From NCBI RefSeq assembly GCF_020985305.1, contig NZ_CP087588.1:3347501-3411500 (forward strand): a stretch of 64,000 nucleotides of DNA. Reading direction: 5' to 3'. The notes below the pieces were generated by a model that saw only the letters and a list, made by a program, of their open reading frames with translations, had not been told where the DNA came from and did no database searches. Positions 7,400-15,721 of the stretch are shown piece by piece. Source of the stretch: Croceicoccus sp. Ery15. Lineage in GTDB: Bacteria > Pseudomonadota > Alphaproteobacteria > Sphingomonadales > Sphingomonadaceae. The translations under genes and the position numbers were made by a program. How positions within the stretch are numbered: the first letter of the stretch is position 1; each line of letters begins with the position of its first letter.

Positions 7400-8053
7400 G
7401 TGACGCAGAAATTAGTCGGGTCAACACATCCAGATTGGCACGATATGTCTCCGTTCGTAGTTCATTTCACAAAAAAGTCCGCCCATCAGAGTGAATATGA
7501 CAATTCAATATCTATTCTTTCTGAGAGGAGGGTTGAGGCACGCAATCGCTTCGGAAGCGGAAAGAATTACGCCGAATCCCCGAAATGCGTGTGGTTTAGC
7601 GAGGTGCCGCTTCATCAACTCAAACGCCTCGCAGACAAGCGAGGGTCTTATGGCATCGGATTTCGAAAAGATTTCATCGTCGCACGAGCCGGCGGACCGA
7701 TCATGTATGCGTATCAAGATACGCCGCACGCACTGGCGCTGCGAGCGATGATACAAGAATCGGTCGGCGACCCCGAAAGTCCTGTCTGGAAGATCGCGCC
7801 CTTTGTCGATCAGCCGGGATTATACGGCAGCGCCTCTTATTTCTTCGAATGGGAACGCGAATGGCGGATCGTTGGCGACCTCAGTTTCGAGGAATCCGAT
7901 CCAGCATTTCTCATTATTCCTGAAGGCCTGCACGATGCTGCCAAGGCTTTTTTCGAGGATGCAGAACAGGAGCAGCTCGGACCCAGCTATAAATGTCCAT
8001 TCATTGATCCCTATTGGAGCTTAGAGCAGGTCAATAGCGTCCTGTTCCCGTGA
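7400..8053 (+). CDS. AbiGi-like abortive-infection family protein
   Basis: A 217-residue protein resembling the AbiGi family (PF10899, putative abortive phage resistance component). The shared pattern includes FVVHFTKK, SILSERRVEARNRFG, VWFSEVPLHQLKRL, YGIGFRKDFI and ASYFFEWEREWRIVGDL. It runs on the plus strand, opposite to the flanking backbone, and its base composition is lower in G+C, as expected of acquired cargo. It is alone, without the AbiGii partner of the lactococcal system, so a complete system is not shown. A general DUF2971-like assignment is the alternative. Confidence 0.6.
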   Translation: MTQKLVGSTHPDWHDMSPFVVHFTKKSAHQSEYDNSISILSERRVEARNRFGSGKNYAESPKCVWFSEVPLHQLKRLADKRGSYGIGFRKDFIVARAGGPIMYAYQDTPHALALRAMIQESVGDPESPVWKIAPFVDQPGLYGSASYFFEWEREWRIVGDLSFEESDPAFLIIPEGLHDAAKAFFEDAEQEQLGPSYKCPFIDPYWSLEQVNSVLFP

Positions 8054-8068
8054 GATGGCCGAGAGTGT

Positions 8069-8100
8069 AGCGCCCCGCTCCGTTGGATGGTCGGGGCGCT
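8069..8100. terminator. Hairpin between convergent genes
   Basis: A perfect 9-bp stem AGCGCCCCG / CGGGGCGCT between the AbiGi-like gene (plus) and the second DUF736 gene (minus). There is no clear T run on either side, so it is only a possible bidirectional terminator. Confidence 0.45.
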
Positions 8101-8106
8101 ATAGGA

Positions 8107-8406
8107 TCAGTCGGAAACCAGCTCGTAAGTGCCGCTCGTTTCGTCCTTGAACAGCCTGAGATAGACCGGCGTGCCACCAAGGAGGGTCAGCTTGAACGAG
8201 ACGTAAGCCCTGTTCTCCTTGCTTGTCTTCGCCCATGCAGCGCCGAAGTCGATGCGATCGTCGTCGACTGGATGGATGCGAAAGTCAGGCGCCTTGTCGT
8301 TATCCTTGCCTTCAACCCGGCGCAATTCAACCTGCTCACGGACTCCGAAGGAGCGTATTTCGCCGGTGTAGCCATTCTCAGTGGTGGTGAAGATGCCGCG
8401 GATCAT
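8107..8406 (-). CDS. DUF736 family protein (second copy)
   Basis: A 99-residue DUF736 protein: MIRGIFTTTENGYTGEIRSF, then DKAPDFRIHPVDDDRIDFGAAW and AYVSFKLTLLGGTPVYLRLF, collinear with the DUF736 protein at 1444-1776 but strongly diverged. The ATG at 8406 has a good ribosome site (AAAGGA). Longer readings of the frame run into the inverted-repeat region and are not credible. The function is unknown; it is a marker gene of this ICE class. Confidence 0.85.
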   Translation of the reverse strand: MIRGIFTTTENGYTGEIRSFGVREQVELRRVEGKDNDKAPDFRIHPVDDDRIDFGAAWAKTSKENRAYVSFKLTLLGGTPVYLRLFKDETSGTYELVSD

Positions 8407-8409
8407 GTC

Positions 8410-8806
8410 GTCAGTCCTTTCTTGCCTCGGGACCGCACCCATTGCGGCCTCGATGGCTGTCGCCCGGACGGGGGATGACCGACCTGCATCCGAAGGACAG
8501 AACGCAGTGGCTGGCGGCAGCGGGCGGCTTTTTTGCTTCGCGATGCAAAGCCGGGCTCGCCCGGCGGCGGAAAAAAGCCGCCCGCTGCTGTTGCGGGAAG
8601 GCGGGCGAACCTCGGCCAGACAAGCCTTTCGAGAGGCCGTGTGGCGGTCGTGTCGTGGAGGATCGACTGGCGCGTGGAATGGGTGACGGTAGCCTCCGCA
8701 GGTAATGCGGCCCGCGCGGCACGCGGCGAGCCCCTGCCGTTGCTGCCTGGCTTGTTCGGTTGATCCAAGGCAATCAAGGCTCGGCCGATGTGACTGCGGA
8801 GTGTCC
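8410..8806. repeat. Gene-free spacer with an 18-bp-arm inverted repeat
   Basis: No supported gene between DUF736 (minus) and DUF2026 (plus), which point away from each other. The main feature is an inverted repeat with 17 perfect bases plus one more pair: CAGCGGGCGGCTTTTTT at 8518-8534 and its complement at 8571-8587. Inside it is a smaller hairpin CCGGGC-TC-GCCCGG. It is too far from either gene for a simple terminator and may be a leader structure or the scar of an insertion. Confidence 0.55.
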
Positions 8807-9457
8807 ATGAGCAAATTTGTTCTGCCAATGCCCGAATATAACCGGGTCCATCAGATTATTCATGGCGTCATCAAAGATGAGGGGAATGTTGAACGTGGTT
8901 GCACGTTCTTCTCGATCGTCGGGTCGTATCTGTTGAATAAGCACTACGGAATTGCCGCCACGGCGGTTGCGGGCGGATTCGCGCTCTGTGTCGATGATGC
9001 TCCCAAGTGCATCTTCTATGGCAAGGATGAGGGCGGTAAGTTCAGTTGGGGCAACGATGGCTTCCATATGTGGGTGCAGACGAAAGATCATGTCATCGAC
9101 TTTATGGCGCCGATCTACGCTGAGTCGTTCGCCATTGCCCAACCCGATGTCGTGCTCCCGCGCAAGATGTTCCAGAAACGCCTTGAGGACGACAAGCAGA
9201 GCCTGGACGATTTACAGGCTACGGGCGACTATATGGTCTTTCCTGATCCCGATCTGAGCGAGGAATTGATCGACCATTTCCTGAGCCGCCCGATCAATAC
9301 CGACCTGTTGGGCATAGCCGAGGCGTGGTTCGGGAGCCGGCGCGGGAAGCAGCGGCCGACGATCAGCATGGGCAGCAACGACGGAATCGTGCGGCATCTC
9401 ACATTACCCCCCCACAATAGCGCGCGGAGCTTGGTAGGCATTCAACCCCGCCTATGA
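8807..9457 (+). CDS. DUF2026 family protein
   Basis: A 216-residue protein matching the DUF2026 pattern: LPMPEYNRVHQIIHGVIKDEG, CTFFSIVGSYLLNKHYGI, AVAGGFALCVDD, then GFHMWVQTKDHVIDFMAPIYAE. The conserved Cys, His-Trp and Asp-Phe-Met residues suggest a papain-like or transglutaminase-like fold, though no activity is established. It is a plus-strand cargo gene inserted among minus-strand backbone genes and ends at a strong terminator. The ATG at 8807 has a modest ribosome site (GCGGAG). A defence or toxin role is possible by location only. Confidence 0.75.
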   Translation: MSKFVLPMPEYNRVHQIIHGVIKDEGNVERGCTFFSIVGSYLLNKHYGIAATAVAGGFALCVDDAPKCIFYGKDEGGKFSWGNDGFHMWVQTKDHVIDFMAPIYAESFAIAQPDVVLPRKMFQKRLEDDKQSLDDLQATGDYMVFPDPDLSEELIDHFLSRPINTDLLGIAEAWFGSRRGKQRPTISMGSNDGIVRHLTLPPHNSARSLVGIQPRL

Positions 9458-9465
9458 AACAGGAA

Positions 9466-9499
9466 CGGCCGCGCCCGGTCAGGGCGCGGCCGCATTTTT
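9466..9499 (+). terminator. Rho-independent terminator after DUF2026
   Basis: A perfect 11-bp stem, CGGCCGCGCCC (9466-9476) with GGGCGCGGCCG (9482-9492), loop GGTCA, followed by CATTTTTC on the plus strand. It lies just after the DUF2026 stop codon. Confidence 0.85.
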
Positions 9500-9553
9500 C
9501 GGCCTCTCGTCAAAGGTAAGGCCGGGACCGCCATAGCAGCCCCGGCCCGTCAC

Positions 9554-11662
9554 CTATTCAGCGGCTACCGCATAGTGCGACTGCTCGCCTTCCAACGGCT
9601 CCACCATATCCCCGCCGTCCTGCGCTTCGGTATTGGGGGCCTCCGCTTCGGACGGCTGCGCGTCCGTCTCGAAATCCTCCTCCTTCACCTCCACGGCCTC
9701 CGGCGCTTCGGCTTCCGGCTCGACGGTTTGCAACACAGTTGGCAACCATCCCGTTCCGGCGACAAGCCGCTCCGCCTCGTCGGCCATTGCTTCCTTCTTC
9801 AACGGCTGGATGCGCTCCGCTGCCTCCGGGGAGATGGCCTCGCTCACCGCCTGCGCGATATGAGCCTTGGTGACGCGCCCGAAATAGCTACGCGTGTTCG
9901 CGGTCCACGTCGCCGTCATGTCGAGCCCGATGGCCTGCGCCAGCCCGTCCGCCGCCTCGATGCGGGTGACGGGACGTTCCCACGGCACCTTCACCGCATT
10001 GACGGTGAGCGACACGCAATGCGCCAGCAATGCGGTGCGGCTTTCGGCGTCCAGCCCGGCGAGAAACGACCACAGGTCCGCCGTCTCACCCGGAAGCTGC
10101 TCGCCCCACTGGTCATGCCGCGCCGCCAGCGCCTCGCCCGCCTCGGTGTTCGCGATGCCCTCGGCGTGGGTGGTGAGGTCTTCGCTCTTGGCGGTGACGG
10201 TGAGACAGGACTTGCCGAACCCATGATAGAACAGGTCCAGCACCAGCGCGTGGGTCAACGCGACCATCGCCATGTCGGGCTGCTCGCCAAGGGCCAGACG
10301 AAGGCCGAGCGTCCGATGCGCCGTGAGGTCACGAATGAGGCTGTCGGAAATGGGCTTGCCCGCGTCGGCCTCCCCCAATTCCACTTCTTCGTCCGCATCC
10401 TCGTCGTGTTCGTTGGCTCCGCCGTCCTCCACACGGATGCCGTCGCTGTCGTCCTCCGGGTCCGCTTCCGGCTGCGGCTCGTCCTCGGCACGGACATAAC
10501 CGCGCTCGATCTTCACCTCGCCGGTGGAGCCGAGCGAAACGAAAACGCCGCCACGCTCGATCACCGCAGGATCATAGGCAGAACGCTTGGCGCAGAGCGC
10601 ATCGATCTCGTCGCTCAACGCCTGCGCCTTCGCCGCCACGGCCTCGGGCATGTCCTCATAAGAGTCATAGCCTTCGATCAGCGCATCATGGGCTTCCGCT
10701 GCCTCCGACAGCCGCACCTCGTCCTTATCGGACAGGGCGATATGCTGCGGATAATAACGCCGCATCCCATGACCGTGGGGGAAGTCGATGCTGACCTCGC
10801 CCCATTTCCAGCCCTCGGCCAGAACCTCCCCGGCGATCTCGCGCAACCGCTCCACCACAAGCGTATCGAGCAAGCCTGCATCCTCGAAGAAACCACCGTC
10901 ATCCTCGGTGAACAGGTCACGGATGATCGTGCCGCCCGCCTCGACATAGGCGTCCGCCCCGATAAACACCGCCCGCCGGTCAGTCGCCGGGATATTGCTT
11001 GCGGTAAGATCGCGCCGGATGATCCACGGCTCCTTGTTCCATGACAGGTTCTCGAAGACCTGCTCCTGCCGGGCATGGTCGTCGGTGATGGTGAACGCGG
11101 CCAGTTGGTCGAGCGTAAGGCCGTCTTGCCGATACACATCCATCAGCTTCGGGCTGATCGCACCGAGACGCAGCCGCCGCTTCACCACATCAGGGGACAC
11201 GCCGAACCGCGCACCGATTTCCTCCGCACCCCATCCCTTGTCGCGGGACAGTTCATGGAACCGCTCGAACTGGTCGGCGGGGTGCATCGGCGTCCGGGTG
11301 ACATTCTCGTCAAGGCTGATCTCCGCCGCGTCGTTCTCGGTGTCGAGATAGCAGCGGATGGGCTGCGTCCGTTTTATCTGCTTGCGCTTGGCGCGCAGCA
11401 ACTGCGCCAGCCTCCGGCCCTCGCCAGCGGTGACGAAATAGCAGCCGGTCGGCACGCCGTCCTTCGTCTCCGGTTCCACGACAAGGTTCTGGATCATCCC
11501 CTTGTGCTGGATGGACGCCGCCAGCGCCTCGATCGCTGCCTCGCCGTGCGGCACCTTTCGCGCATTCTTCGGCGACTTCTTGAGCTTGTTGAGGGGCACG
11601 AAAATCTCGATGCCCGACACCGGCTCGGCGGCACTGGTTTCGATCTGAACAATCTTGGTCAT
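9554..11662 (-). CDS. Large ParB-like partition/regulatory protein
   Basis: A 702-residue ParB/Spo0J-type protein. The N-terminal ParB domain is clear: FVPLNKLKKSPKNARKVPHGE, LAASIQHKGMIQNLVV, YFVTAGEGRRLAQL (the box II GERR-like segment) and a helix-turn-helix around GWGAEEIGARFGVSPDVVKRRLRLG. The C-terminal 400 residues include a very acidic linker (EPQPEADPEDDSDG ... DEDADEEVELGEAD) and an unassigned domain. Proteins of this size and layout are conserved ICE backbone proteins, unlike the 300-residue chromosomal ParB. No parA is seen in the window. The gene is preceded by a structured leader at 11,674-11,860. Confidence 0.85.
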   Translation of the reverse strand: MTKIVQIETSAAEPVSGIEIFVPLNKLKKSPKNARKVPHGEAAIEALAASIQHKGMIQNLVVEPETKDGVPTGCYFVTAGEGRRLAQLLRAKRKQIKRTQPIRCYLDTENDAAEISLDENVTRTPMHPADQFERFHELSRDKGWGAEEIGARFGVSPDVVKRRLRLGAISPKLMDVYRQDGLTLDQLAAFTITDDHARQEQVFENLSWNKEPWIIRRDLTASNIPATDRRAVFIGADAYVEAGGTIIRDLFTEDDGGFFEDAGLLDTLVVERLREIAGEVLAEGWKWGEVSIDFPHGHGMRRYYPQHIALSDKDEVRLSEAAEAHDALIEGYDSYEDMPEAVAAKAQALSDEIDALCAKRSAYDPAVIERGGVFVSLGSTGEVKIERGYVRAEDEPQPEADPEDDSDGIRVEDGGANEHDEDADEEVELGEADAGKPISDSLIRDLTAHRTLGLRLALGEQPDMAMVALTHALVLDLFYHGFGKSCLTVTAKSEDLTTHAEGIANTEAGEALAARHDQWGEQLPGETADLWSFLAGLDAESRTALLAHCVSLTVNAVKVPWERPVTRIEAADGLAQAIGLDMTATWTANTRSYFGRVTKAHIAQAVSEAISPEAAERIQPLKKEAMADEAERLVAGTGWLPTVLQTVEPEAEAPEAVEVKEEDFETDAQPSEAEAPNTEAQDGGDMVEPLEGEQSHYAVAAE

Positions 11663-11673
11663 CTTCCTACTCC

Positions 11674-11860
11674 TTGGGTTTCCGCGCAGCGGGAAGCGCC
11701 GCGCTGAAACCCTGCCCGTCGGCGAGACCGGGGGTGCAAACGGAGGGACGGCTTCGCGGGGAACCGGCTGCACGGAGCGAAGCGCAGGAAGCTGGGCGGA
11801 AGACGTTCCGAAGTGCGCCAGGGGCAGCGCCCCAAGCACCGGGCCGCTTGCGGCGCCACA
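11674..11860 (-). repeat. Structured leader repeat, copy 2 (upstream of ParB)
   Basis: The second copy of the leader found at 7113-7300, starting 12 bases before the ParB start codon. The long hairpin GGGTTTC...GAAACCC is at 11,676-11,712, and the distal hairpin GGGGCAGCGCCCC near 11,820 keeps its stem while its loop side differs from copy 1 (GAGCCCC against GCGCCCC). The strongest match covers the first 110 bases. A ribosome site (AAGGAG) lies between the hairpin and the ATG. Confidence 0.6.
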
Positions 11861-12220
11861 AAGAGACGCACCCTTGCGGCGGACAGCCGGCGCGGCGGCG
11901 TGCGCGCGGACACTGGGGGCCAGCCGTTGCCGCGCCCCCGACCAGAGCAAGAGTGCCACGCGGGCCGAGAAATACGCGCGAACCCTGGGCGGCCTTAGCC
12001 GCCAGAGTGCGCTCACCAGATCCCCGCGTTCTGCTCAGGGGCGTTGCGGGGTGTCCCCGCTCGAAGGGGTCTGGCGAGACCCGCTGGGGCTCGGCAGCAG
12101 GGGAAGGCCTTCCCCCGCAAGCCATTCAACCTGCCCGGAAAACAAAAGGCACCGGCGGTATGTCGGCAAGCTCTGCTGAATCCGTGCATTCGTCGGCACG
12201 GGACGGCTCCGCTTTTCGCG
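11861..12220. other. Gene-free spacer with an array of perfect hairpins
   Basis: No supported gene between the ParB leader and ietS. The segment 12,046-12,115 holds three perfect structures in a row: GCGGGG-TGT-CCCCGC (12,046-12,060), GGGTCT-GGCG-AGACCC (12,067-12,082) and the palindrome GGGGAAGGCCTTCCCC (12,100-12,115). They lie about 105 bases past the ietS stop and could terminate ietS transcription or be protein-binding sites such as parS-like or transfer sites. Their role is not known. Confidence 0.5.
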
Positions 12221-14722
12221 TTATCCTTCGATTTCGACGCCGATCAGTGTCGGGATGGCCGTTTCGATCGGAGTATAGAGATCGACTTCCGCTTCCGGCG
12301 TCTCAAGGCTGACGATCAAGGCGTAACGTGCTCTGTCGTTGAAGCGCTTGAGCCCGGTTCGCTCCCGCCACCAGCCGGTGATCGGGTGGATATAAAGCAT
12401 GTTCCGGGCGGCAAGCTCGACGGCCGGGCCTTCCCAGATGTCGACATGCAGCGATCCGGCCGAGATGGCGCGCTCACCGAACAGCCAGCCATCATTATTC
12501 TCATTCACCGGCCGCGGGTCATTCTCCTCGCGCCCTTCTGCGTTGTTCCTGCGCAGGAAGTTCGCGGTGGTCTCCCGCGACCGTTTCAAGTCAAAGCGAA
12601 GGCCGAAGGATTGGTAGCGCGCCGGGTCGATTGCCGTGGCGAAACTGGGATTGGGCTCGATGAAATAGGAGAGCGTCACCTTCAGCCGCACACGCAGATT
12701 GTCGAGGTCTTCGAGAATCTGGCGTGGCCAGGGCAGCGGATAGACATGGGCCTCGTTGAAGCGGACGCCTGACGCCTCCTTGCGGAAGGGCTGAATCTCC
12801 CTTTGGGCGACAAGCGCGAGATCGTTGATCGCGGATGCGCGAGCGCGGGCAAGGCCGGGAAGGCCGTAACCATAGCGGCGGAGACAATCCGCCTTGTCGC
12901 GCTTGGCCGCGCAGGCAGCGATGGCCTCGGTCATGGGCGGGGTCCAGCGCGCACTATGGACCATCAGCGCCCGGATGGTTTCCGGCCAATAGTCGGGATC
13001 GTCTGCCGCGATCTGCGCGGCTAAGCGGGCCGCCTGCGCGGTCGCCGCGCTGGTCGCCCAGAAGCTGTCGAGCGGGCGCTGACCGACATCGCGCGCGGTG
13101 GTCAGAAGCGAAAGAGAGTCGAGGCCGGCAATCGCTTCAGTTTTCGCGGGGCTGATCGCCCGGTTGCCTGCCTCGAACACGAGGTCGGGCTTGAACGGCG
13201 ATTGGCCCGAGCGCCAGAGGTAGGAGGTGCGGCTGTAGGGGCTTCCGGCGCCGACGGTCGCCATCGGCGTCCAGCCCTCGTAGCCGGCTTCCGCGATCTG
13301 GCTCTTTTCGGTGTAGCCGCCGATCGCAAGCGCATTCCAAGCCTGACAGGGATCTTCGGCCGGAAAGGCATCGGTGTCCGCGATCTCAGCCGGATCGGCG
13401 TGGTCGGGGACATTGCCGGCGGCGAGGACGATGAGCCTCTTGGGCGCCGGGTTCTCCTGATCCTCGGATTCGGCGCCGGCCGCGGCCTGGTCGATGGCGG
13501 CGCTCCATGCAGTCGCGTCGGCACCGCTACGTCCACCATTGGTAACGGCCATGCAGAACATACGCGCTCGGTCAGGGTTCTGGATTTCGGCGCGTGCGAT
13601 GGCGCCTTGGGTGATGGGACCGTAAGCGTGCGGGTCGTTTGGGGGAAAACCTGCGGGCGGCAGGATTTTGACCGACTCCAGTCGGTGGGTAAGGCGTCGC
13701 TGTTCCTGATCGGCCAAGGGCGCCACGAGGTCGCCGTGCAGCGCCAATCCCGCCATGCCGGTGCCGTGGCCGGAGCCTGGCGCATGATCGTCACCGCCCC
13801 AGGCGGGATCGACGCTCAAGAGGTCTTCGACCGCCAGGGCGGGCTCGATGAGCGGATGGGCACGATTGACGCCGGTATCGAGGAGGCAGATGGCCGGCGC
13901 CTCGCGGCCGGGCCAGATCGTCCGTTCGGCAAGGTCTTCGATGAACGCGCGCGCCTCGTCGCGCAGGTCATGGGTGAAAACATGAGGATTGTCGCTGGCG
14001 CGCCGCAGCTCGGCAATGCCGCCAGTGGCGAACAGCAACAACTCGATCGCGGCACGGCGACCATAGACTGGAACGACGATGGTTTCGGGAAAGCGCAGGA
14101 AGGTGTCGCCCTCGCCGACATGGAGCCCAAGCTGGGCGGCGGCTTCGAGAACGCGGTCAACCCTGTCGCGGAAGCACCACAGCGACCACCACATTTCCGC
14201 TTGAGGGTCTTCAGGCAATGCGGCGGGATCGTCCCGCCAGAAGGTGCGGATGCGCGCTTCGCGGATATGCTCGATCGTCTCGACGCGGGTTTTCCCTTTG
14301 GGCGAGCCGGTGCGCTCGTTGAGCGGCCCGAAAGTGTAATCCTGGAACACCGCTTCGAGCGTGTCGCGCATGTCGTCGGGCACGAACAAGGCGATGCGAC
14401 GCGCGCCTTGTTCGGTGAAGGTCACAGCGCCTTGCCGGGTTTTCTCCCGCGTGCGTTCGAGCGTGGTCGGGCCGGCTTGCGGCGACAGCTCCACTTCAAG
14501 GAAAGTGCCGTCCGGCGGAGGAAGGAGCGCAACGCCGTCCGGCCTCTGTCGGGCCTGTTCGGCCTGTTGAAAGGCCGAAGCGAGTTCGGCGATCAAGCGC
14601 TGGCCGTGGTCCTCGCGGATGCGGATGAGCGGGCGCTGCCGGGCATTGCTGCCCGGAGATTTGAACGCAACGCTGTGAGCCAGTCCCGAAATGTCGAGAT
14701 GCGGTCGGTCGTGTTGCGCCAC
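12221..14722 (-). CDS. ietS: IetS-like subtilisin (S8) protease
   Basis: An 833-residue S8 family serine protease. The catalytic triad is visible: Asp282 in CLLDTGVNRAHP, His319 in SGHGTGMAGLALHG and Ser558 in FWATSAATAQAARLAAQ, with the oxyanion Asn in LAAGNVPDHADP. About 270 residues precede the protease domain, and no signal peptide is seen, so it acts in the cytoplasm. It lies three bases after an AAA ATPase gene. This ATPase-subtilase pair is the IetAS type, described as a toxin-antitoxin/plasmid maintenance locus on the Agrobacterium Ti plasmid and later reported to give phage defence. IetS is the toxic protease of the pair. Confidence 0.85.
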   Translation of the reverse strand: MAQHDRPHLDISGLAHSVAFKSPGSNARQRPLIRIREDHGQRLIAELASAFQQAEQARQRPDGVALLPPPDGTFLEVELSPQAGPTTLERTREKTRQGAVTFTEQGARRIALFVPDDMRDTLEAVFQDYTFGPLNERTGSPKGKTRVETIEHIREARIRTFWRDDPAALPEDPQAEMWWSLWCFRDRVDRVLEAAAQLGLHVGEGDTFLRFPETIVVPVYGRRAAIELLLFATGGIAELRRASDNPHVFTHDLRDEARAFIEDLAERTIWPGREAPAICLLDTGVNRAHPLIEPALAVEDLLSVDPAWGGDDHAPGSGHGTGMAGLALHGDLVAPLADQEQRRLTHRLESVKILPPAGFPPNDPHAYGPITQGAIARAEIQNPDRARMFCMAVTNGGRSGADATAWSAAIDQAAAGAESEDQENPAPKRLIVLAAGNVPDHADPAEIADTDAFPAEDPCQAWNALAIGGYTEKSQIAEAGYEGWTPMATVGAGSPYSRTSYLWRSGQSPFKPDLVFEAGNRAISPAKTEAIAGLDSLSLLTTARDVGQRPLDSFWATSAATAQAARLAAQIAADDPDYWPETIRALMVHSARWTPPMTEAIAACAAKRDKADCLRRYGYGLPGLARARASAINDLALVAQREIQPFRKEASGVRFNEAHVYPLPWPRQILEDLDNLRVRLKVTLSYFIEPNPSFATAIDPARYQSFGLRFDLKRSRETTANFLRRNNAEGREENDPRPVNENNDGWLFGERAISAGSLHVDIWEGPAVELAARNMLYIHPITGWWRERTGLKRFNDRARYALIVSLETPEAEVDLYTPIETAIPTLIGVEIEG

Positions 14723-14725
14723 AGG

Positions 14726-15721
14726 TCAGTGTTTCGCAGAGAACGCGGTGCGCATCGCTTGGCGCTCGGCGAGGCGAGCGATGATGTCGGGCGTGGCGAT
14801 CTGGTCGCGCTGGTCGAGGATCGCGGCCTTGACGGCTTCGTCGGCTGCGCGCGCAATCTCGGCCTGGCTGAGGCCGCGCGCCGCCTTCTCGATGGTGGAC
14901 CAAGCCAGGCGGGGATATTTCAGCGGCTTGAGGTTGGCCTTGACCACGGCCCGCACCTGTTCGGCCGAGGGCAGCTCGAACTCGATCACGTCGTCGAAGC
15001 GGCGCAGCAAGGCCCTATCGAGCAATTCGGGATGGTTGGTTGCCGCCACGAGCGGACTATCGGTGGCGCTCTTTTCCTCCATGAACTGAAGGAAGCTGTT
15101 GAGGACGCGGCGCATCTCGGCAACGTCGTTCGAGGCCGTGCGATGCCCGCCTACGGCATCGAACTCATCGAACAGATAGACGGCGCGGCGGCGCAGGGTC
15201 TCGTCGAACACAAGCCTGAGCTTGGCGGCGGTCTCACCCATGAAGCGGGTAATGAGCGTCTCCAGCCTTATGATGAAGAGCGGCAGCTTCAGCTCGCCAG
15301 CCAAGGCTTCGGCGGTCATGGTCTTGCCCGATCCGGGCGGACCGACGAACAGGAGCCGCCGGTTAGGGGCCTTGCCATGCTCGCGCAGCCAGTCCCGTCG
15401 ACGTTGCTGGAGAAGAGCATTGCCGAGCCGTTCCGAGACTGCGGCCGGGAGGATCACGTCGGCGAGCGTCACCGTAGGTTCGCGAAGATCGAGGAGACCT
15501 TCAAGATCACCGCGCGGGCGGGCGAAAACGATAGGAATTGATGGGCTGACACCGCGCGCGGCGCGCGCCGTATCGACAGCCGTGCGCAAGTCGTTTGCGG
15601 TGTCTCTGCGACCCTGCCGGGCCTCAGCAGCGGCAACCTGCAAAGCGATCGAATAGAACTGCTCGTCGTCGCCTTCCGCTCGACTGCGCAGCATGGCCAA
15701 TATCTGTTTGGCATTAGACAC
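14726..15721 (-). CDS. ietA: IetA-like AAA ATPase
   Basis: A 331-residue cytoplasmic AAA ATPase. Walker A is GPPGSGKT at residues 127-134, Walker B is AVYLFDEFDAVG near 185, and sensor and arginine-finger regions follow (LVAATNHPELLDRALLRRFDDVIEFELP). The N-terminal 90 residues form a helical domain seen in ATPases of IetAS loci. The start is GTG at 15,721 with only a weak ribosome site. The gene directly precedes ietS and the two must be an operon. In the IetAS model the ATPase restrains or activates the subtilase. It is the first gene inside the right end of ICE-A. Confidence 0.85.
   Translation of the reverse strand: MSNAKQILAMLRSRAEGDDEQFYSIALQVAAAEARQGRRDTANDLRTAVDTARAARGVSPSIPIVFARPRGDLEGLLDLREPTVTLADVILPAAVSERLGNALLQQRRRDWLREHGKAPNRRLLFVGPPGSGKTMTAEALAGELKLPLFIIRLETLITRFMGETAAKLRLVFDETLRRRAVYLFDEFDAVGGHRTASNDVAEMRRVLNSFLQFMEEKSATDSPLVAATNHPELLDRALLRRFDDVIEFELPSAEQVRAVVKANLKPLKYPRLAWSTIEKAARGLSQAEIARAADEAVKAAILDQRDQIATPDIIARLAERQAMRTAFSAKH

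Noticed and set aside
13202..15541. Plus-strand frame of 779 codons opposite ietA and ietS
   Set aside because: Antisense shadow; both minus-strand genes have full catalytic motifs.
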